A stretch of 64,000 nt of DNA, taken from assembly GCF_014653435.1 (NCBI RefSeq), contig NZ_BNAO01000008.1, positions 124,526-188,525 of the forward strand, written 5' to 3'. Below, one piece after another: positions 40,923 through 52,384 of the stretch. A model generated the notes under the pieces. That model had not been told where the DNA came from. It made no database searches and worked only from the letters and a program-made list of their open reading frames with translations. The translations under genes were made by a program, and so were the position numbers. Origin of the DNA: Alishewanella longhuensis (GTDB lineage Bacteria; Pseudomonadota; Gammaproteobacteria; Enterobacterales; Alteromonadaceae). The first letter of the stretch is position 1. Every line of letters starts with the position of its first letter.

Positions 40923-42326
40923 TTATTTTAACGCCTGCTGATAAAGATCCAAATACTCAGTCACCGCAGCTTGCCAGCTAAAGTTTTGCTGCATACCCCG
41001 CTGTTGTACTGCTCGATAATCGTTGACTTGTTGGTAGAGTTGTTCGGCTTGTTCTAGAGCAGCCAGCAAGGCCTCTATGCTAACGTCAGTAAAACCAATA
41101 CCAGTGGCATTCTCTGCTGGCCAGGGCGTCACGGTATCACGCAAACCGCCCGTTAACCGCACCAGCGGCACAGTGCCATACTTTAAACTATACAGTTGGT
41201 TTAAACCGCAAGGTTCAAATAGTGATGGCATTAAGAAAAAATCACCTGCGGCTTCCGTTTGGTGTGCTAGGGTTTCGTCAAAACCTTCAAAAAACCGAAA
41301 CTGCGCAGGATAATCGTCCTGTAATTGATATAACTGACGACAATACTGAAGATCACCCGTGCCCACCATAAAAATTTGGGCTTTAGTGTTAGGCAGCCAG
41401 CGCCGTAAAGCGGGGATCAGATAGTCAAAACCTTTCTGCCCAGTAATACGGCTAACCGCTACAAATAACGGAACCGCAGTTTCCGATAAATTGAAGCGGT
41501 GTCGCAAATACGCTTTGCACGCAGCCTTACCTGCTAAATCGCTCTGCTGATAATTCTGCACCAGGGCTAAATCAGTTGCCGGATCCCATTGCTGATAATC
41601 ACAGCCGTTTAGTATTCCGACAAAATCGGCTGCACGCTGTTGGTACAAGGTTGCCAAACCATTTGCTGCAGGTTCACTTAGCAGCTCATCACGATACCCT
41701 TTACTAACCGTGCTAATCTTGCTGGCATAACGCACGCCCTGCTCTAACATATTCAGGAAATGATCATCACCGGCAGCTAAATCGAGTTTACCAAACCAGC
41801 CTTTATCGCAAGTTAGCTGGTAAGCACCGTTATGCACAGTAAAAATATAAGGCACCCTGCCAAGCACCGGATCGGCAGCATAATGCTGCTTTAAGTACGC
41901 TGCCGCCACGGCAGTTTGCCAATCATGACCATGAATCAGCTCAACGTCTGGCATATGTTGTCGGCACCATTCCAGCGCTACTTTACAAAAAAATGCAAAG
42001 CGTAGCGGGTTGTCTGCATAACCATAGCTACCATCATCGTAAGGTCGTTCACGATGAAAAAAATCATCGTGTTCAACCAATCTTACATCGATACCGGCAA
42101 ACCTAAGCTGCCTGACTGCACAACCGTATTCCACACCACCTAGGTTAACAAACACCGACTGCCACTGCGCCGTCGGTCGGCTATATAAGTTACTGTAACG
42201 TGGCAGCATCACTGTTACCTGATGCCCGGCTGCCTGCAGGCTGCTGGCGATACCTTTACAGGCATCAGCCAAGCCCCCTGTTTTAATCAAGCCTTCAAAC
42301 TCACTGCATAACAACAAAATCCGCAC
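40923..42326 (-). CDS. glgA: Glycogen synthase (ADP-glucose)
   Basis: A 467-residue GT5 glycosyltransferase that extends glycogen from ADP-glucose. Lys15 in the KTGGLADACKG loop binds the ADP-glucose phosphate, and the C-terminal domain holds the catalytic ExxxxCGxxQ-type motif in LFEPCGLNQLYSLKYG. It lies 28 bases after glgC on the same strand, forming a minimal synthesis unit; branching (GlgB) and breakdown enzymes are not in the window. Confidence 0.96.
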   Translation of the reverse strand: MRILLLCSEFEGLIKTGGLADACKGIASSLQAAGHQVTVMLPRYSNLYSRPTAQWQSVFVNLGGVEYGCAVRQLRFAGIDVRLVEHDDFFHRERPYDDGSYGYADNPLRFAFFCKVALEWCRQHMPDVELIHGHDWQTAVAAAYLKQHYAADPVLGRVPYIFTVHNGAYQLTCDKGWFGKLDLAAGDDHFLNMLEQGVRYASKISTVSKGYRDELLSEPAANGLATLYQQRAADFVGILNGCDYQQWDPATDLALVQNYQQSDLAGKAACKAYLRHRFNLSETAVPLFVAVSRITGQKGFDYLIPALRRWLPNTKAQIFMVGTGDLQYCRQLYQLQDDYPAQFRFFEGFDETLAHQTEAAGDFFLMPSLFEPCGLNQLYSLKYGTVPLVRLTGGLRDTVTPWPAENATGIGFTDVSIEALLAALEQAEQLYQQVNDYRAVQQRGMQQNFSWQAAVTEYLDLYQQALK

Positions 42327-42354
42327 TATGTATCCTTAATGGCTGCTTAGACCG

Positions 42355-43593
42355 TTATTCTTCATCAAAACCAACTCGAGCACCTTTGGGAATAACTACT
42401 ACGCCCTCGGCTGAAATATGAAAACGCTTGCGATCTGCTTCGATATCTTCACCTATCACAGTACCAGCGGCAATTTTAACATCTTTATCGATAATCGCTC
42501 GCCGAATTCGGCAACCCCGGCCAATATCATTATTGCCCATCAACACACATTTTTCGATATAGCTATGGCTGTGTACATGCACGTTATAACCAAGTATTGA
42601 TTGATAAACGATAGCACCACTGACAATACAACCTGCCGCTACCATCGAGCTTATCGCTTGTCCTGTTCGGTTAGTTTGATCATGCACAAACTTAGCTGGC
42701 GGCATAGGCGGATTATAGCTGCGTAATGGCCAATAACGGTTGTAGACATCAAAAGGAGGATTAATAGAGATCAGATCCATATTGGCTTCGTAATAGGAAT
42801 CTATAGTACCAACATCACGCCAGTAGCCTGCGCTACTTTCTGATTCACCCCGTATCCTGTTGGTCGAAAAATCATAGACATACACCTCACCCTGCGGAAA
42901 AAGTGTCGGGATGATGTTATGACCAAAATCGTGTTTTGAATCAGCCTGCTTAGCGTCTTCGTTTAACACCTCCACCAAACAATTCGCTTCGAAAATGTAG
43001 TTACCCATTGACGCTAATACCATATCAGGCTGACCCGGAATGGTTTTAGGATTAACTTTTGGTTTTTCTTCAAAACCAATCATCCTGCCTGTTTCGTCTA
43101 CTTCAATAACACCGAACTCATGTGCTTGCGAGACAGGCACAGGAATGGCCGCAACAGTTAATTTCGCATTTTTGTTACGATGGAAATCCAGCATTTGCCG
43201 TACATCCATCTTATAAATGTGATCACCGCCAAACACGCAGACGTGCTCTGGGTCTAAACCTTCGATTAAATGCAAATTTTGATAGATGGCATCAGCGGTC
43301 CCCAGGTACCAATGCTTACCGGTTTGCATCTGTGCCGGAATAGGATCGATAAAACGGTTTGTAACCCCACCTACTCGCCAGGCCCGACTTAGGTGTTTCA
43401 TTAATGAGTGTGATTTAAATTGGGTGATCACAAAAATCTGCAATAGATCTGAGTTCACAAAATTATTTAACACAAAATCAATGATCCGATAATTACCACC
43501 AAAGGGCACTGCTGGTTTCGCCCTGAGTGAGGTTAAAGGTGACAGTCGAGTTCCTTCGCCGCCCGCCAGAATCATTGTTAACACTCCAGACAT
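42355..43593 (-). CDS. glgC: Glucose-1-phosphate adenylyltransferase
   Basis: A 412-residue ADP-glucose pyrophosphorylase, the regulated step of glycogen synthesis. The nucleotide-binding loop is MILAGGEGTRLSPLTSLRAKPAVPFGG in its first 33 residues (shown by LAGGEGTRL and AKPAVPFGG), the substrate site includes GFEEKP (residues about 174-179), and a left-handed beta-helix forms the C-terminus. It is upstream of glgA. The intergenic region beyond it (43594-43881) holds a hairpin belonging to fadH. Confidence 0.96.
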   Translation of the reverse strand: MSGVLTMILAGGEGTRLSPLTSLRAKPAVPFGGNYRIIDFVLNNFVNSDLLQIFVITQFKSHSLMKHLSRAWRVGGVTNRFIDPIPAQMQTGKHWYLGTADAIYQNLHLIEGLDPEHVCVFGGDHIYKMDVRQMLDFHRNKNAKLTVAAIPVPVSQAHEFGVIEVDETGRMIGFEEKPKVNPKTIPGQPDMVLASMGNYIFEANCLVEVLNEDAKQADSKHDFGHNIIPTLFPQGEVYVYDFSTNRIRGESESSAGYWRDVGTIDSYYEANMDLISINPPFDVYNRYWPLRSYNPPMPPAKFVHDQTNRTGQAISSMVAAGCIVSGAIVYQSILGYNVHVHSHSYIEKCVLMGNNDIGRGCRIRRAIIDKDVKIAAGTVIGEDIEADRKRFHISAEGVVVIPKGARVGFDEE

Positions 43594-43789
43594 ATGCTCT
43601 CCCCATTATTTCGTTAGCCGCTGCTGCGGCTTTATTTATTACAAAAATTAAATGCAAAACCAATACCATAAAAATCCATATTAAGCTTGGCTGGAATAAG
43701 AATGGGTAGTACCGCTTGAAACCCGGTAATCTCAGCGCCTGTTATTACCATAGCATCAAATTTTGCTTTAAAGTAGTGCGCGTTACGCC

Positions 43790-43827
43790 TGAAAACAACG
43801 CGGCTGCCCTTTTTAGGGGCAGCCGCG
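43790..43827 (-). terminator. Likely terminator after fadH
   Basis: An 11-bp GC-rich stem (CGCGGCTGCCC with GGGCAGCCGCG, 43799-43827). On the reverse strand it is followed by TTGTTTTC, a moderate T-tract. Confidence 0.75.
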
Positions 43828-43881
43828 GTAACTAAGGTAAAAATGTGCGCGAAATGTTGATAATCAGTTAGGCTCTGAGGT

Positions 43882-45929
<2,048 letters not shown>

Positions 45930-46085
45930 AAATCGTTAGAATGTAGCTGCTTTAGCTAGCTTAAGCAAGAGATATACATTTTCTTACAAATTCCGGTTCG
46001 CCTTTAGCGTAGAATTCGTTAGCATTAACCTTGGTTACTTCTAAATGTAATTGCTTTTAAGCAGTCAGCTAACAGGACACTTGAT

Positions 46086-47966
46086 ATGTCGGAAAAAAAG
46101 AAAGGGTTAATTCGGCGCTTCTTTGGCGCAATTTGGGCAGTTTACAAAGGGTTCCGCTCTACCGTCCTGAATGTTATTTTTATTTTGCTGGTAGTACTGT
46201 TGGCAGCCGCGATTTTTGGCGGTGATGACAAAGTTAAGGTCGCAGAGACCTCAGCGCTGTACCTCAACTTACGTGGCGATTTAGTTGAAGAAAAACGTTA
46301 TGTTGATCCTATTTCAGCAGCATTAAACGAGAGTTTAGGCGGTCAGGAAGAACGGCCGGAAGTCTTGGTTTCTGAAGTCATTAAAGTGATTAATCACGCC
46401 AGTAAAGACAATCGTATCCAGGCCATGGTGCTGGACCTATCTGGCTTAGGTGGCGCCTCTTTAGACAAGCTGCAGGCTGTGGGTAAAGCGATTGAAGCTT
46501 TTAAAGCCAGTGGTAAAAAGGTTTTTGCCTATGGTGCTTATTATGCGCAAAACCAGTATTTTTTAGCCAGCTATGCCGATGAGATTAGCTTAGAACCGAT
46601 GGGTGCCGTTATTTTAGAAGGTTATGGTAGCTACCCTATGTTCTATAAAAACGCGCTGGAAAAGCTTAAAATCAGCACCCATGTGTTTCGGGTTGGTACT
46701 TACAAATCAGCGGTTGAACCCTTTACCCGCAACGATATGTCTGAAGAAGCTAAAGAAGCCAACGGTGCCTGGTTAAATGAATTATGGCTAGATTACAAAC
46801 AACAAGTTGCACAGCGCCGCAATTTCGCGCTGGATACCTTTGACGAAACCTTTACTGCCCTGTACGAAAAAGTCAAAGCAGCTGAAGGTGATCTGGGTCA
46901 GTATGCATTAAATAGCAAGCTAGTAGATAGCATACAAACCCGTGAAGAATTCCGCCGCAGCCTGATCGCCGTGGTAGGTAAAAACGATAAACACACTTAT
47001 AATCATGTGACCTTTGCCGACTACGCTAAACTGGTGCTTCCGGCCAAACAGTTTGATAATCCACTTAGCGAAAAAGTCGCAGTTGTGGTGGCGCGCGGCA
47101 TGATTGTCGATGGTACAGCCAAAGCGGGCATGATTGGCGGTGACTCAACTGCAGCGTTATTACGCCGTGCCCGGCACGATGATAAAGTAAAAGCCGTAGT
47201 ACTGCGCATCGACAGTGGCGGTGGTAGCGCTTTCGCTTCAGAAGTCATTGGTCAAGAGATTGCCTTATTACGTGAAGCCGGTAAACCTGTTATCGCTTCA
47301 ATGGGCGCAGTAGCTGCCTCAGGTGGTTACTGGATTGCCGCGCCAGCAAATGAAATTTGGGCCGCACCGACTACTATTACCGGTTCAATCGGCATCTTTG
47401 GTTTATTACATACCTTTGAAAACGCCATGCAAACACTGGGCTTAAATGTCGACGGTGTTGGCACTACTGAGCTGGCAGGCTTCTCTGCCGGTGTACCGGT
47501 ATTCAATGGACTGACTGAGCCGGCAAAAGACTTGATGCAATTGTTAATTGAACGTGGCTATACCGAGTTTTTAAGCATGGTCGGTGAAAACCGGGATATG
47601 ACCTTAGAAGCAGTAGATAACGTGGCTCAAGGACGGGTTTGGACCGGGCGTAAAGCACTGGAACTGGGCTTAGTTGATAAACTGGGGACTTTTGACGATG
47701 CCATCGCCAGAGCCGCTGAGCTGGCAGGTCTAGCGCAATATGATGTCACCGTCGTGCAGCACGAGTTGTCTCCTACAGAGCAATTGCTGGCCGATATTTT
47801 TGGTAGTGCTAAAGCCAAAGGTTGGTTACCCAGTGTAACTGAGCAGCCGCAAAACCGCGCTTTACGCCAGTTAACCCAGCAAGTTAAACAAGATTTTGTG
47901 TTAATGAATCAGTTTAACGATCCTAATGGTATCTATTCATACTGCTTAAGCTGCCAGATTAACTGA
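46086..47966 (+). CDS. sppA: Signal peptide peptidase SppA (protease IV, long form)
   Basis: A 626-residue inner-membrane serine protease with one N-terminal anchor (VLNVIFILLVVLLAAAIFGG) and two tandem S49 domains. The catalytic pair is Lys207 (RVGTYKSAVEP) in the first domain and Ser412 (AVAASGGYWIAA) in the second, as in E. coli SppA (Lys209/Ser409). It degrades cleaved signal peptides at the periplasmic face. The RBS is AGGA. A strong terminator lies 22 bases after the stop. Confidence 0.96.
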   Translation: MSEKKKGLIRRFFGAIWAVYKGFRSTVLNVIFILLVVLLAAAIFGGDDKVKVAETSALYLNLRGDLVEEKRYVDPISAALNESLGGQEERPEVLVSEVIKVINHASKDNRIQAMVLDLSGLGGASLDKLQAVGKAIEAFKASGKKVFAYGAYYAQNQYFLASYADEISLEPMGAVILEGYGSYPMFYKNALEKLKISTHVFRVGTYKSAVEPFTRNDMSEEAKEANGAWLNELWLDYKQQVAQRRNFALDTFDETFTALYEKVKAAEGDLGQYALNSKLVDSIQTREEFRRSLIAVVGKNDKHTYNHVTFADYAKLVLPAKQFDNPLSEKVAVVVARGMIVDGTAKAGMIGGDSTAALLRRARHDDKVKAVVLRIDSGGGSAFASEVIGQEIALLREAGKPVIASMGAVAASGGYWIAAPANEIWAAPTTITGSIGIFGLLHTFENAMQTLGLNVDGVGTTELAGFSAGVPVFNGLTEPAKDLMQLLIERGYTEFLSMVGENRDMTLEAVDNVAQGRVWTGRKALELGLVDKLGTFDDAIARAAELAGLAQYDVTVVQHELSPTEQLLADIFGSAKAKGWLPSVTEQPQNRALRQLTQQVKQDFVLMNQFNDPNGIYSYCLSCQIN

Positions 47967-47988
47967 CAGCATCTGTAAATCTGGTTAC

Positions 47989-48017
47989 AATGCCCGGTAT
48001 TATCCGGGCATTTTTTT
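47989..48017 (+). terminator. Rho-independent terminator between sppA and ansA
   Basis: Stem AATGCCCGG/CCGGGCATT (47989-48012) with a 6-base loop, followed by seven T residues in a row. It ends about 25 bases before the ansA start. Confidence 0.88.
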
Positions 48018-48041
48018 ATGCTGCTTTTTTTAAGGTAATCC

Positions 48042-49055
48042 ATGCAAAGAAAACGTATTTACGTCGCCTACACTGGCGGCACCATCGGTATGCAGCAATC
48101 GACCCAGGGGTTTATTCCGGTACCAGGTTTTTTAACCGACACAGTAAAGCGGATGCCCGAATTCTACCGCCCAGAAATGCCGTTATTTGATATCCATGAG
48201 TACCACCCAGTGATTGACTCATCAGATATGACCCCTACCCATTGGCTCAGCATAGCTAAAGATATCCAGGCAAACTATCAGCAGTACGACGGCTTTGTGG
48301 TGTTACATGGTACCGACACCATGGCCTATACCGCTTCAGCCTTATCTTTTATGTTAGAAAACCTGCAAAAGCCGGTGATTATCACTGGATCACAAATCCC
48401 TTTGGCACAACTACGCTCTGATGGTCAGGTTAATTTATTAAACGCACTCTACCTGGCCGCAAATTATCCTATTGCTGAAGTCGCGTTATTCTTTAATAAC
48501 CAGCTGTTTAGAGGTAACAGAGCAACTAAAGCCGATGCAGATGGCTTTAATGCGTTTGCTTCGCCTAATCTGCCACCGCTGCTGGAAGCCGGTATTCATA
48601 TCAAGCTGAACATAGGTAAGTTAAGTAACAGTCCAGCCGCCTTACCGCTGCAGATAGCCGAGATTACGCCACAACCCATTAGCGTGGTAACACTTTACCC
48701 TGGCATCACCACCGATGTGATCAGCAATATGCTGGCCGCACCCGTGCGGGCCTTGATTATAAAGTCTTTCGGGGTAGGTAACGCGCCACAGCGTCAGGAG
48801 TTGCTAGCAGTGCTAAAAGCGGCCAGCGAACGTGGGCAAATCTTAGTAAACTGTACTCAGTGCTTTAAAGGTAAGGTGAATATGGATGGCTATGCTACCG
48901 GCAATGCCCTGCGGGCAAGTGGTGTGATCAGTGGCTTTGATATGACGTTAGAAGCGACGCTGACCAAGCTACACTATTTGCTTAGTAAGCCGCTTACTGC
49001 AGAAGAAGTTCGCCAGCAGATGCAACAAGATCTGCGTGGCGAATTAACACTTTAA
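48042..49055 (+). CDS. ansA: L-asparaginase I (cytoplasmic)
   Basis: A 337-residue type I asparaginase hydrolysing asparagine to aspartate and ammonia. The catalytic threonines are in AYTGGTIG (residues 10-16) and VLHGTDTMAYTASAL. It has no signal peptide, consistent with the cytoplasmic housekeeping enzyme. The RBS is AAGGTAATCC before ATG. The order sppA-ansA is conserved with E. coli. The stop lies nine bases from the stop of the convergent DUF349 gene. Confidence 0.95.
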   Translation: MQRKRIYVAYTGGTIGMQQSTQGFIPVPGFLTDTVKRMPEFYRPEMPLFDIHEYHPVIDSSDMTPTHWLSIAKDIQANYQQYDGFVVLHGTDTMAYTASALSFMLENLQKPVIITGSQIPLAQLRSDGQVNLLNALYLAANYPIAEVALFFNNQLFRGNRATKADADGFNAFASPNLPPLLEAGIHIKLNIGKLSNSPAALPLQIAEITPQPISVVTLYPGITTDVISNMLAAPVRALIIKSFGVGNAPQRQELLAVLKAASERGQILVNCTQCFKGKVNMDGYATGNALRASGVISGFDMTLEATLTKLHYLLSKPLTAEEVRQQMQQDLRGELTL

Positions 49056-49064
49056 GCACCCATC

Positions 49065-51776
49065 CTAGAACAGCGCAGCCACTCGTTTTAACAGCGGCTG
49101 CTCTTGCTCTGCTACTGCACCATGCGCTAACCATTGCTGTAACAGCTGTTCAAGCGTTAGTTGCTGACCGGCATTATGTTTTAACGACAATAACGCCAAC
49201 TGTACCTGTTGCTTTTCGGCCGAGCTACTTTGGCCACTATCTTTGCCACTAATCAGCTCCAAAGCCAAGGTTAGCTCTGGCCGACTTAACGCCGGCGTGC
49301 TAATGGCTAAAGCCTCACGATAGGCCGCAGGCCATTGCTCAGCCTTTAACTCTCCCGTTGCTAAAGCACTAAACAGTACCTGTAAGTCAGTGCGCTGCTG
49401 CTGTTGCTGAATACTTTGCAAGCGTTGCTCTAACTGCTGCACTACTTGTTGATACTGCTGGCGTGCTGCAGCACTGTCCGGCACATTTAGTTGTCGTAAT
49501 TGCCCCTGCAATGCTGCGACAGCCGAAAGCGTATCTGCTTGATTAACTTGCACCGCCAATTGCACTAAACTGTCATTGGTCTGCTGCCAGGCTTGTTGCT
49601 CGGCTTGCTGCTGTGCTTTGTATTCTTCATTACGTTTTGCAAAAAACGTATCGCACAATGCCCTAAACTCCAGCCATAATGCCTGATCTTGCTTACGGCC
49701 GGCAAAACCCAACGCTTTCCAGCGTAACTGCAACTCTTTAAGTACCGAAGCAGTTTGCGCACCGTCAGCAAAAGCCAACGCGGCTCTCGCTTCCTCAATA
49801 AGGGCTAACTTGGCAGCTTCTTGCTCCTGCTGCCCGGCATTAACCCGCTCTCTAACAGTGTTAGACAACTGTTGATACTGCTGCTGCAACGCCTGATAGT
49901 CACGTCGATTCACTGCACCGGCTTCGCGCCAGCGTTGACTAAGTTGCCGGTAAGCCTGATCTAGCGCTTTGACCTCCAGCTCGGTGTCTAGCAATACAGT
50001 TAGCTCAGCTAATAACTGCTGACGCTGCTGCAAATGCAAGGCACGCTCGGCATCAAGTTTAGCAAAAATCTGCCGACATGGCTCAAAGGCGGCTTCGCAA
50101 GCACGATCAAAGGCCTGATTAAGCTCTTCATCTTGTGCCGGCTCTGCCCTACCTAATGAATTCCAATTGGCTCTGGCAAGCTTCACTTGCTCAGCCCGCG
50201 CCTTAGCATCAGTAACTTCAGCAGTGGCTAATTGCTGCATTTCGGCAAGTAGTGCCTGTTTGCGCGGCGTAGCAATATAATGCTGTAGTGATTCTAACTC
50301 GGCATGTAAGGCGGTGACCTCAGCATACTCTTTCTCAAGCTGGCTTTGGGCCACTACCGATAATTGCTGGTAATCATCACCGATACCTTTATAAAGTCCA
50401 AACAAAACTCTATAACGACCAGCAGCATGTAAACGCTTAAATTCGGCGCATTTACTGCGTAATTGTTTCACGCCTTTTTGCTGCTGCTGCTTTAGTGATT
50501 CAATAGCCGCTTGCCACGCTTGTTTCAACTGTTGAAATTGCGTATTAAGCTCGGCCGGCATCGCAATAACCAACAACTTAGCTTGAACACGCCAAGCCTG
50601 GATAAATTCTCTTAGTTGATGCTCTGCCTCAGTTAATTGCTCAGGTGTTTGTGGTACCTCTTGAGTGCTAAAATCTGCGGCCAATTGCTTTAAGGCTAAC
50701 AACGTGGCAGCGATTTGCGGTAATTGCTGGCACTGCTGTTGTAATTGCAGTAGCGCCGTCTGTAGCTTACGCTGTTGCTCAGCGGAAAGCGCTGTTACCC
50801 GCCATTCTTCAGTCAGCGCAACTAACGCTTGGTCTAATACAGCATGTCCAGCACCACCTTGTTGTGTTTGCGCTGCGAGCTGCTGCTCTAACGCTACAAT
50901 GGCCTGCTGCAGGCGCTGATAATTAGCTAACTGCTGCCTTTGCTGTTCAGCAGCGGCCTGCACCTTAACCAGCTCGGCGAGTTTGGGCGCAATCCAGCTA
51001 TCCAGGCGTTCAGTTAACTGCTGGTATTTGGCATTAATGCTGTCGGCTTCATCTTTAGGTAAACAGGCCATCTCTGTGGCTAATTGCTGCCACTGCGTTG
51101 CCAAACCTTGTTGTAATGCCGGGATATCTTCTATTTGATTACGTTCACGCAAAGCATTCAACTTTGCCAACAACAGGGTGAGTTCTTTGCGTAACTTTAC
51201 TGGTTTTTGCTTTTGCTCTGCCAGAGCGGCTAACCGATCGTTCAGTTCAGTGGCCAATTCCGTACTCAGCACTTTACTCAGCTTTTCCAGTTGTTTTTCA
51301 TCTGTGATTTGCTCAAGTAGCTGGCGCTTATAACTGTCTGGAAAAGTCGCATCAAGCAGGCTTTGCTGTATTAAGTCTGATTTTTCTAAACGTTGTAGTA
51401 AGGTATAGCGTAACTGCGGATCGCTGTCTTTTAACGCTAACTGTTCCAGCACACTGCTGCGGTTGCACTGTGCTACAAATTTTTGTTTTAGGGCACTCTC
51501 TACTTCACCGTCTAATAACTGGCTAATCAATTGTTGCTCAGCATAAAGCCTTAAGCGCTCAGCTGCATCATGCTTGCTGGCTTGCCACCATAAGGCAAAG
51601 TCACTCAGTTGGTGTAATGCCGCTTTACGTACCGCCTCGGCACCATCGTTAAACGCCAATTCGTGCAGAATATTTTTATGATCGCTATCCGTAGCTTGAA
51701 GTGTTTGTATTGCTTGTAGCCTAATGGCCGCATCAGCATGCTGCCACTTGGGTTTGAACCAGCGTTTAAAGATCAT
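49065..51776 (-). CDS. DUF349 repeat, glutamine-rich coiled-coil protein
   Basis: A 903-residue cytoplasmic protein, very rich in Gln, Ala and Leu, with long predicted coiled coils. It contains several DUF349-type repeats with the recurring pattern of a long helix ending in W-x-x-x-G (LARANWNSLGRAEPAQDEEL, LQLRWKALGFAGRKQDQALW, LSQRWREAGAVNRRDYQALQ). The N-terminal 150 residues resemble HEAT-like repeats (LQAIQTLQATDSDHKNIL). The function is unknown. The ATG at 51776 lies inside the end of the yeaC gene (11-base overlap); a longer start at 51794 is possible. Confidence 0.85.
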   Translation of the reverse strand: MIFKRWFKPKWQHADAAIRLQAIQTLQATDSDHKNILHELAFNDGAEAVRKAALHQLSDFALWWQASKHDAAERLRLYAEQQLISQLLDGEVESALKQKFVAQCNRSSVLEQLALKDSDPQLRYTLLQRLEKSDLIQQSLLDATFPDSYKRQLLEQITDEKQLEKLSKVLSTELATELNDRLAALAEQKQKPVKLRKELTLLLAKLNALRERNQIEDIPALQQGLATQWQQLATEMACLPKDEADSINAKYQQLTERLDSWIAPKLAELVKVQAAAEQQRQQLANYQRLQQAIVALEQQLAAQTQQGGAGHAVLDQALVALTEEWRVTALSAEQQRKLQTALLQLQQQCQQLPQIAATLLALKQLAADFSTQEVPQTPEQLTEAEHQLREFIQAWRVQAKLLVIAMPAELNTQFQQLKQAWQAAIESLKQQQQKGVKQLRSKCAEFKRLHAAGRYRVLFGLYKGIGDDYQQLSVVAQSQLEKEYAEVTALHAELESLQHYIATPRKQALLAEMQQLATAEVTDAKARAEQVKLARANWNSLGRAEPAQDEELNQAFDRACEAAFEPCRQIFAKLDAERALHLQQRQQLLAELTVLLDTELEVKALDQAYRQLSQRWREAGAVNRRDYQALQQQYQQLSNTVRERVNAGQQEQEAAKLALIEEARAALAFADGAQTASVLKELQLRWKALGFAGRKQDQALWLEFRALCDTFFAKRNEEYKAQQQAEQQAWQQTNDSLVQLAVQVNQADTLSAVAALQGQLRQLNVPDSAAARQQYQQVVQQLEQRLQSIQQQQQRTDLQVLFSALATGELKAEQWPAAYREALAISTPALSRPELTLALELISGKDSGQSSSAEKQQVQLALLSLKHNAGQQLTLEQLLQQWLAHGAVAEQEQPLLKRVAALF

Positions 51777-52047
51777 CGTGCGTAAACCTTGCAATAGCGG
51801 CAGGATCCGAAAATTGTTTTTTCAGCTCAGCCTTAGATTTGTGTACTATTTGCCCATCCGGGCCAACAGTGAAAATATCTTCAGATTTTAAAATCTTAGA
51901 CTGATAAGCCATCACCAACTGGAGCGTTTGCGCTTTTTGTTCATCACTTAGCGCAGTACCATCAGCCCAGCGGCCAGTAGCCACGGCATCAGCCAGTTTT
52001 TCGTAAGTTTCAGGCGCCATAGCGCTGACTAGCGAGGTAAAATCCAT
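51766..52047 (-). CDS. yeaC: YeaC family (DUF1315) small protein
   Basis: A 93-residue soluble protein of the YeaC/DUF1315 family: SAMAPETYEKLADAVATGRW, GTALSDEQKAQTLQLVMAYQ and the closing KSKAELKKQF match E. coli YeaC block by block. The role is unknown. It starts one base after the zinc-ribbon gene stop and overlaps the DUF349 gene, within a compact reverse-strand operon. Confidence 0.9.
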   Translation of the reverse strand: MDFTSLVSAMAPETYEKLADAVATGRWADGTALSDEQKAQTLQLVMAYQSKILKSEDIFTVGPDGQIVHKSKAELKKQFSDPAAIARFTHDDL

Positions 52048-52048
52048 A

Positions 52049-52375
52049 CTATTTTTTTCGCTTTAACCAAATTATCCGGGCCCGACATACCACATACCAA
52101 CAGAAACCTAAAGCAATAGCCGCCGTCGACACATATTCGTTATAACTACCGTTCTCTGGTTGCCACCAATACAAAATACCAAAACCGGCTAAGAATAACA
52201 GCAACGCCAACATAGATTGATTCATCAATGATTGCGACTGACGTAACATCTTATCTCTGTGCTTTGCCGCCAGCTTCTCTGGCGTCGCCGCGGTAAGGTC
52301 GGTTTTACATTTTGGGCATTCAGTTGCCTTATTAGAGATCCGGTGCTCACATACCGGGCACGAAATAATAGCCAT
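52049..52375 (-). CDS. Small zinc-ribbon membrane protein
   Basis: A 108-residue protein with an N-terminal zinc ribbon (CPVCEH at residue 6 and CPKCKT at 19), a basic linker (KLAAKHRDKMLRQ) and two transmembrane helices (SMLALLLFLAGFGILYWW and STAAIALGFCWYVVC). Such zinc-ribbon membrane proteins are common but uncharacterised. It lies between the M14 carboxypeptidase and yeaC with gaps of 9 and 1 bases. Confidence 0.82.
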   Translation of the reverse strand: MAIISCPVCEHRISNKATECPKCKTDLTAATPEKLAAKHRDKMLRQSQSLMNQSMLALLLFLAGFGILYWWQPENGSYNEYVSTAAIALGFCWYVVCRARIIWLKRKK

Positions 52376-52384
52376 GCTAAAGTC

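Noticed and set aside
49380..50950. Apparent repeats of CAG/CTG-type triplets
   Set aside because: Explained by glutamine- and leucine-rich coding sequence of the DUF349 protein, not by a true tandem repeat.
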